DNA of 10,542 nt, from assembly GCA_003174035.1 (NCBI GenBank), contig PRDV01000093.1:1-10542 (forward strand), given 5' to 3'. This document shows positions 6,174 to 10,542 of this stretch, piece by piece (the stretch's first letter is position 1; every line of letters begins with the position of its first letter). The stretch is from Candidatus Babelota bacterium. GTDB taxonomy: Bacteria > Babelota > Babeliae > Babelales > Babelaceae. Made by a program: the position numbers and the translations under genes. The notes beneath the pieces were generated by a model. The model did no database searches and had not been told where the DNA came from. It worked only from the letters and a program-made list of their open reading frames with translations.

Positions 6174-6347
6174 TTGCATACTGAAGGTCGTAAAGAGCGA
6201 GCTACCTGTTTTTAGGATGGGTACATCTCCGGAGTGAAAAAGATTCTAGACGTTAGACAATCCAAAATTGTGATTGAGAGCAAAGAACGAATAAAATTAG
6301 CGCTCTCTCTTAAAAAAGGCTATACTAGGGGCGATATCTTACATTAA
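6174..6347 (+). pseudogene. Possible coding relic of unknown origin
   Basis: One frame from 6174 to TAA at 6345-6347 has one internal TAG (6213-6215). After it, 43 codons read with coding-like composition (VKKILDVRQSKIVIESKERI, then LALSLKKGYTRGDILH). The last part faintly recalls the N-terminal helix-turn-helix of some transposases ('ERI..AL.L.KGYS..EI'), but no ATG, no ribosome site and no further motif support it. It could be chance. Confidence 0.2.
6297..6326 (+). promoter_or_regulatory. Candidate promoter of the first transporter
   Basis: TATACT at 6321-6326 is a good -10 hexamer; 18 bases before it lies TTAGCG (6297-6302), a weak -35. Transcription would start about 135 bases before the transporter ATG. 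The same TTAGCG-N18-TATA(A/C)T arrangement occurs at 9820-9849. Confidence 0.35.
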
Positions 6348-6468
6348 GAGAATCATCATCATGGTTGGAGATTTCTGATGACATAAACAAGAGCTAAAGA
6401 TGCAATAAATTGCCTTGATAGGCAAGAATGTTATGGTCCAAATCTTATCAGTTTAAACAGAGGGTACT

Positions 6469-7887
6469 ATGTTACTGGAACCAGTGAAGAATTTATTTAA
6501 ATGGATTTTCGGGGAGTTTGAACCTGAAGAACTCAAAAAATTTATACTTTTGGGTATTATCTTTGCGCTTATTATAGGTATATATTGGACGCTGCGACCG
6601 ATGAAGGACTCTCTTTTTCAAGATATTGTAGGTGCGACCTACCAGCCCCGCGCAAAATGGCTTTCTTTGGTAGTGGTGTTCCCTTTAGTTATTATTTATA
6701 GCAAACTGGTTGAAATGCTTCCGCGGCACGTCCTTTTTTACGTCCTGAGCGCAGCTTATGGAACCGTAGCCCTTCTCTTAACCTGGTTCATGTTTGATCC
6801 TCAGGTTGGACTTGCTAATCTCAACGCGGATCCTTCACGTATCTTGGGTTGGGTTTGGTATGTTTTTGTCGAAAGCTTCGGATCATTGATTATCGCACTT
6901 TTCTGGGCCTTTGCAACAGATATTACCGTTGCAGAGTCTGCTAAAAAAGGATTTTCGCTCGTGGTCATGTTAGGCCAGATTGGTGGGATGGCGGGGCCGT
7001 TCTTCCTTACGAAAATTCCGATGATGTATAACATTAGTAATGCGTATGTAATACTGATTTGTGCCGGACTTATCTTCCTTATTATTCCTCTTGTTAAGTT
7101 CTTTTTAACGCAAGTACCAAAAGAACAGATGGTTGGATTTAGCGAAAAAGGCCATGCTAAACAGGAAGAAGTGGAACCCGGATTCTTAGAAGGGTTACGC
7201 CTGATTTTCTCGCAGCCTTACTTGCTAGGTATTGTGGGAATTATCTCGTTCTATGAAATCATCGTTACCGTATTCGATTATTACTTCAAGGTTATGGTCG
7301 ATGTACAGGTTCCTGATAAAGCTATTAAACTTGCGTACCTCGGTGATTATGCAACCTATGCTAATACGGCGACGTTCTTGTGCCTTCTTTTTGGTATAAG
7401 CAATATTCAGCGTAAGCTTGGCTTGACAACCGCTTTAACGTTGATGCCCTTAATGGTGGCAGTCGCTGTTGGTGTGTTTAAATTCTACACCGCATTACAA
7501 CCGCTTTTCTGGTTAATGGTTGCTTCTAAAGCGGTTAATTATGCGCTTAACAGCCCAACGCAGAAACAGCTCTATATTCCAACGACAAAAGATGTACGTT
7601 ACAAATCCCAAGCATGGATTGAAACGTTTGGTTCTCGCGGTTCAAAAGCGGTAGGCTCGGGTATTAACGATCTTCATAAGAACGCCTTACTTACCAATGG
7701 TCCAGACTGGGCAAGTCGTGACTTTGCTAAAGCACATATGTTCACCGGCGCCGATAAAGGAACCTTCTGGCATATTGCGCTGAGCAGTTACCTATTCCTT
7801 GGTATTATTGGGTTCTGGGTATTTGTAGCACTCTACCTAGGTCGCACCTATCAAAAGCATGTTGATGAAAATAAAGTAGTTTGTTAA
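6469..7887 (+). CDS. NTT/Tlc-family nucleotide transporter 1
   Basis: This 472-residue inner-membrane protein has about 11-12 hydrophobic segments and belongs to the ATP/ADP translocase family of intracellular bacteria and plastids (Pfam TLC, PF03219). Members exchange host ATP for ADP or import other nucleotides. Residues aligned with the charged positions known from plant NTT1 are Lys46 (RPMKDSLF), Glu135 (YVFVESFGS) and Glu263 (FYEIIVTV). At the fourth, the DPTKE-type motif reads SPTQK (362-366), so the usual lysine is replaced by Gln with a Lys one place on. A loop of charged residues (about 215-238) lies mid-protein, as in relatives. The start has AGAGGG 4 bases upstream. A strong terminator follows the stop and a second transporter comes next. 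The substrate (ATP/ADP or another nucleotide) cannot be fixed from sequence. Confidence 0.92.
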   Translation: MLLEPVKNLFKWIFGEFEPEELKKFILLGIIFALIIGIYWTLRPMKDSLFQDIVGATYQPRAKWLSLVVVFPLVIIYSKLVEMLPRHVLFYVLSAAYGTVALLLTWFMFDPQVGLANLNADPSRILGWVWYVFVESFGSLIIALFWAFATDITVAESAKKGFSLVVMLGQIGGMAGPFFLTKIPMMYNISNAYVILICAGLIFLIIPLVKFFLTQVPKEQMVGFSEKGHAKQEEVEPGFLEGLRLIFSQPYLLGIVGIISFYEIIVTVFDYYFKVMVDVQVPDKAIKLAYLGDYATYANTATFLCLLFGISNIQRKLGLTTALTLMPLMVAVAVGVFKFYTALQPLFWLMVASKAVNYALNSPTQKQLYIPTTKDVRYKSQAWIETFGSRGSKAVGSGINDLHKNALLTNGPDWASRDFAKAHMFTGADKGTFWHIALSSYLFLGIIGFWVFVALYLGRTYQKHVDENKVVC

Positions 7888-7905
7888 ATCGGACTAAAGC
7901 ATGAA

Positions 7906-7949
7906 AAAAAGGGCCTTTCTCGTAAGTAGTTATGAGAAAGGCCCTTTTT
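7906..7949 (+). terminator. Intrinsic terminator after transporter 1
   Basis: A perfect 16-bp stem pairs 7906-7921 with 7934-7949. It has the GC core GGGCCTTTCTC / GAGAAAGGCCC, with A and T runs at its outer ends and a 12-base loop. The trailing T5 makes it a textbook intrinsic terminator, starting 19 bases after the transporter 1 stop. The A-run makes it partly bidirectional. Confidence 0.9.
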
Positions 7950-7977
7950 AAGAGCGCACGAGAAGCAGGGGGTTTGC

Positions 7978-9387
7978 ATGAGTTCAGGCGTTAAAAGTCT
8001 TTTTCATAATCTTTTTTCGGTAGAGCGGCATGAGTTGCTCAAAGTCATTCTTCTTTCTATTACGTTCTTTCTGGTTATAGGCGCATACACGGTGACGCGT
8101 GAACTGAAGGACGCTGTATTTTTAAATGTCATAGGTACCGATCGTTATCTTATCGCCTATGCTAAAATATTTTCGATGCTCTATCTTATCCCAACCATAT
8201 TTTTTCATTCACGATTGGTTGATTTGTTGCGTAGGCATCATCTCCTTTATTTTTATGCCATACTCTATGCGATCCTTGGGTTTATTTTTGTATTTTTCTT
8301 CGGTCATCCAACGATTGGGCTTGCAAATACGGTCACAAGCCCGACGCGTATTTTTGGTTGGTTTTTTTACTTCTTTATTGAAGGATATGCTCCGCTGGTA
8401 GTGAGTGTATTTTGGGCGTTTTCTAACTCAATTACCTCACCACAATCAGCAAAAAATAATTACACGGTTATGATAGCAGGATCAAAATTGGGTGGTATTA
8501 TCACCGCAGGGCTCGCCTGGATTATATTGCGTAACTCCTCATGGTCTGATGTGGTAAATCTGCAAGTGTTGCTAGCCATATCATCTACGATGCTCTGTGT
8601 GGTGCCCCTCATTATTTTCTATCTTACCAAGAAGGTCCCTCACAAAGAGCTGCATGGCTATGAGGCTGCCTATCAGCTTGAAAAGGAACGGCATAAGCAT
8701 AAAGAAGACGAACCTGGGTGGTTGGCTGGCATGATGAGTGGTCTGACTATGCTCTTTAAGTATCCGTATGTGATGGGAATATTTGGGATGAGCTTTTTCT
8801 TTGAGCTGATAAATCAGGCACTTAAGATAGAGAGCATTATTTTTGGCAAAACAATTTGCCGCACGCTTTCAGAGTTTACGGCATTCCTTTTATGGCAAGC
8901 AATATTAGTTCATACCGTTGCCTTTATTGTTGTGGTGTTTGGTACGCGCGCTCTTATTAGTTATTTGGGTATGAAACGATCCCTGATGCTTGTTCCTGCA
9001 GCTACCGGGCTTTCTACCTTGGGCTTTATAGTTAGCCCTTCCTATGCAACAGCTATTTTCTCATTTGTTGTAACTCGTTCAATTAATTATGCTTTTGCGG
9101 CTCCTTTGCGTGAGAGCTTGTATATACCGACCATTAAAGAAGTGCAATTCAAATCAAAATCGTGGATTGATGGGGTAGGAAGCAAGTTTGCCAAAACCTG
9201 TGCCTCCTCGTTTAATATGTATACGGATGGTCTGATTGGTGCGGTGCTTTTATCAGTACAATCGACCTTCTTTAGTATCGTAACGCTACTATGGTTGTTA
9301 GTTGCCTATGCACTTGGTTGGAGATTTGAAAAGGCCGTTAAGCGCAATGAGGTCATTGGTGCTCGCGAAGTCGTTTCGCATGGGTAG
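7978..9387 (+). CDS. NTT/Tlc-family nucleotide transporter 2
   Basis: This 469-residue membrane protein is homologous to the preceding transporter but only about 30% identical by eye, so this is an old duplication. Family positions are Lys44 (RELKDAVFL), Glu135 (YFFIEGYAP) and Glu276 (FFFELINQ). The fourth charged site is Arg378 in APLRESLYIP, where ATP/ADP exchangers usually have Lys. A charged cytoplasmic-type loop (about 218-246, with EKERHKHKEDE) sits between the two halves, and the C-terminus is basic. AGGGGG ends 5 bases before the ATG. Only 28 bases separate it from the end of the previous terminator and no promoter is visible there, so it depends on read-through or on a promoter within or before the hairpin. 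Intracellular bacteria often keep several NTTs with different specificities, which the changed fourth residue would fit. Confidence 0.92.
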   Translation: MSSGVKSLFHNLFSVERHELLKVILLSITFFLVIGAYTVTRELKDAVFLNVIGTDRYLIAYAKIFSMLYLIPTIFFHSRLVDLLRRHHLLYFYAILYAILGFIFVFFFGHPTIGLANTVTSPTRIFGWFFYFFIEGYAPLVVSVFWAFSNSITSPQSAKNNYTVMIAGSKLGGIITAGLAWIILRNSSWSDVVNLQVLLAISSTMLCVVPLIIFYLTKKVPHKELHGYEAAYQLEKERHKHKEDEPGWLAGMMSGLTMLFKYPYVMGIFGMSFFFELINQALKIESIIFGKTICRTLSEFTAFLLWQAILVHTVAFIVVVFGTRALISYLGMKRSLMLVPAATGLSTLGFIVSPSYATAIFSFVVTRSINYAFAAPLRESLYIPTIKEVQFKSKSWIDGVGSKFAKTCASSFNMYTDGLIGAVLLSVQSTFFSIVTLLWLLVAYALGWRFEKAVKRNEVIGAREVVSHG

Positions 9388-9455
9388 TTTGCACTATGCT
9401 CTAACGATTGTTAACACAATAAGTTACTAAAAAACCTTTAGAAATACTTCTGATA

Positions 9456-9505
9456 GGTGAAAGGGATCACTTGATTGCGTTCAAGCACTCATATGATCCC
9501 TCACC
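9456..9505. terminator. Hairpin after transporter 2, possible terminator
   Basis: GGTGA + GGGATCA (9456-9469, with an AA bulge) pairs with TGATCCC + TCACC (9494-9505), and an inner stem CTTGA/TCAAG (9470-9485) stacks inside. It is stable but lacks a T-tract, so it may protect the mRNA 3' end or end transcription poorly rather than act as a standard intrinsic terminator. It begins 68 bases after the transporter 2 stop. Confidence 0.45.
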
Positions 9506-9512
9506 GGATCAG

Positions 9513-9609
9513 TTGTAGTGTTGCATCGTCAACAGAGGGGGAAAATAAGAGTAGACAAGTGGATGAGATATCCCAGAGACGAATCTCTGTTGCTTCATTG
9601 TTACTACAA
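9513..9609. other. Inverted-repeat block with alternative pairings
   Basis: TTGTAGT (9513-9519) can pair with ACTACAA (9603-9609), and CAACAGAG (9530-9537) with CTCTGTTG (9585-9592). Within it, CAGAGA-CGAA-TCTCTG (9574-9589) is a perfect local hairpin that uses the same 3' bases, so the two folds exclude each other. This could be a small RNA, a leader-type switch or a decayed element end. No homologue is recognised. Confidence 0.3.
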
Positions 9610-9740
9610 TCTCCCTTCTTAGACTGAGCACTTAATACAATACACGAGAAATGCGGTAATTGCAAGGTTTTTTTGAAGCTCATCCTAGAGAGCAAAATAT
9701 TCAAGTGGTTCTTCCACGGTCCACTTCTCATTAATAGTAA

Positions 9741-9782
9741 GGGATGGGGCTAATATCAGCATTAAAAAAATAGCCCTATTCC
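9741..9782. other. 12-bp hairpin upstream of exported protein gene
   Basis: GGGATGGGGCTA (9741-9752) pairs with TAGCCCTATTCC (9771-9782) through 12 pairs including two G-T, around an 18-base AT-rich loop. It ends just before the TTGACA promoter element, so it might insulate that promoter or terminate incoming transcription, though no T-run directly follows. Confidence 0.4.
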
Positions 9783-9784
9783 CA

Positions 9785-9813
9785 TTGACAATAAATATTT
9801 TTTTCTTTATTCT
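9785..9813 (+). promoter_or_regulatory. Sigma-70-type promoter of the exported coiled-coil protein
   Basis: A perfect TTGACA (9785-9790) is followed after 17 bases by TATTCT (9808-9813). A second candidate, TTAGCG (9820-9825), 18 bases, TATAAT (9844-9849), lies closer to the gene with a perfect -10 but weak -35. Either would give a leader of roughly 40-75 bases before the ATG at 9896. Confidence 0.55.
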
Positions 9814-9895
9814 TATTCTTTAGCGAAGAGCATCATCTCTTTTTATAATAGAATATTTCTGAATAATTACCATCATTTTTAACTAAGGAGTTGCG

Positions 9896-10542
9896 ATGAA
9901 CTTATTACGTCCATTGCTTTTATGTGTGTTCTTTTCACCTTACGCTATAGCTATGGAGAAAACTTCACAGGACACCAATACATTAGCAAAATTAGCAGCG
10001 TTAACAACAGGCCTAGAGGATTTGCGACGCATGCTTGAAACGCGATTTGATGAAATAGATGACAGATTAGATAGTTTGGACCAGCGCCTTAAAACCTGTG
10101 AAGAAACGCTCGGTGAAAAAAAGGAAAAGGAGGCAAAGGAACTAAAGAAAAAAAAGAAGCCTCTTCCAACGGTTGAAAAGTTATTGAGGCATGAAGAGGA
10201 TCACTCCAATCTTCTCAAAGAGGGTTTGGCATTGCTGGAGGATAAGGATGAGCACGACCGTGCAGCTGTGTATTTTGATGCGGCAAGTAAATCTGATGAA
10301 TCCCCTATTCGCTTAGAAGCTCTTTACCAACGGGCTCTATTGCTTATTGAAAAGGATCTTAATGATGAGGCAACAAATTTATTAGGAGACATGTTGGCAG
10401 AAGCGAAAACCGACAAGCCTTCGATCATGATTCGCTGCAAAGTCGGTAGGCTAACGATAGAAATTATGCTGAAGGATAAAGATTGGAGGTCTCCAGAAAA
10501 GGCCTATAAAATCCGCTCATTATGTAACTTTATCATTGAAAA
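9896..10542 (+). CDS. Exported coiled-coil and TPR-like protein, 5' part
   Basis: The visible part is 215 residues and runs off the right edge. It begins with a Sec signal peptide (MNLLRPLLLCVFF, cleavage probably after AIA at residue 19), so the protein is periplasmic or secreted. Residues 28-72 form a probable coiled coil with heptad-like LEDLRRMLETRFDEIDDRLD and a following DSLDQRL. A lysine-rich linker (74-88) comes next, then from about 93 helical segments with TPR-like character (AAVYFDAASKSDES, ALYQRALLLIEKD). The order signal peptide, coiled coil, TPR resembles the Tol-Pal accessory CpoB/YbgF, but sequence evidence is too thin to name it. AAGGAG lies 5 bases before the ATG and a good promoter is upstream. 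It is the first gene of its own unit after an untranscribed-looking gap. Confidence 0.8.
   Translation, partial: MNLLRPLLLCVFFSPYAIAMEKTSQDTNTLAKLAALTTGLEDLRRMLETRFDEIDDRLDSLDQRLKTCEETLGEKKEKEAKELKKKKKPLPTVEKLLRHEEDHSNLLKEGLALLEDKDEHDRAAVYFDAASKSDESPIRLEALYQRALLLIEKDLNDEATNLLGDMLAEAKTDKPSIMIRCKVGRLTIEIMLKDKDWRSPEKAYKIRSLCNFIIE

Larger units (their letters stand above)
5652..6468. other. 817-base gap with mobile-element relics
   Basis: There is no intact gene between divergent lon and the transporter. From left to right it holds the lon leader, a decayed tnpB 3' end with structured right end (5790-5986), a stretch to about 6170 in which I see nothing definite, a second broken frame (6174-6347), a promoter candidate (6297-6326) and a small hairpin (TTGCCT/AGGCAA, 6410-6425) before the ribosome site AGAGGG (6459-6464). 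Confidence 0.6.
9388..9895. other. 508-base gap rich in inverted repeats
   Basis: I see no convincing gene on either strand. The stretch holds several hairpin-forming segments: 9456-9505 (two-tier stem), 9513-9609 (long-range pairs), 9703-9726 (AAGTGG/CCACTT) and 9741-9782 (12-bp stem with two G-T pairs). The promoter region of the next gene follows. Confidence 0.6.

Noticed and set aside
9501..9731. Minus-strand frame of 76 codons after transporter 2
   Set aside because: No ribosome site and no recognisable motif; it crosses the inverted-repeat cluster.
1..10542. CRISPR array or tRNA/rRNA genes
   Set aside because: I found no regularly spaced short repeats and no tRNA T-loop with matching acceptor stems, nor rRNA-like conserved segments.

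Overview
The window looks like chromosomal DNA of a host-dependent bacterium with moderate to low GC. The main evidence is a tandem pair of NTT/Tlc-type nucleotide transporters (6469-7887 and 7978-9387), a family that takes up host ATP or other nucleotides and is characteristic of Chlamydiae, Rickettsiales and Candidatus Dependentiae (TM6/Babeliae). I lean towards Dependentiae or a chlamydia-like lineage, but no marker gene here settles the taxonomy.

Left part (1-3182), accessory region: two related toxin-antitoxin loci flank a small secreted beta-helix protein. Locus 1 has a RelE/ParE-superfamily 'addiction module killer' toxin, an overlapping HTH antidote gene, and a third gene for a 101-residue protein. 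Locus 2 has a divergent toxin with a TTG start, followed directly by a near-copy of the 101-residue gene; it has no HTH gene. The 101-residue protein resembles the N-terminal part and the extreme C-terminal tail of the HTH antidote with the helix-turn-helix core missing, so it looks like a DNA-binding-deficient mini-antitoxin. A 17-bp identical sequence lies upstream of both toxins and may be a shared operator. A 3'-terminal gene remnant on the minus strand (69-251) ends where locus 1 begins.

Middle part: a strong hairpin (3133-3165) sits between the convergent locus 2 and lon. lon (3183-5651, minus) encodes a complete ATP-dependent Lon protease with an added Lys/Ala/Pro-rich tail. Between the divergent lon and the first transporter are about 800 bases without an intact gene. 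They hold what looks like the decayed 3' end of an IS200/IS605-type tnpB with its structured, omega-RNA-like right end (5790-5986), a second weak coding relic, and a plausible promoter.

Right part: the two transporters are separated by a near-perfect intrinsic terminator. Both keep three of the charged residues typical of ATP/ADP exchangers but differ at the fourth position. Next is about 500 bases rich in inverted repeats, then a good promoter and the start of an exported coiled-coil/TPR-like protein (9896 to the edge) that runs out of the window.

Functionally, the transporters feed on host nucleotides, Lon handles protein quality control (and in known systems degrades type II antitoxins), and the toxin-antitoxin region is the accessory part with the most unusual organisation.
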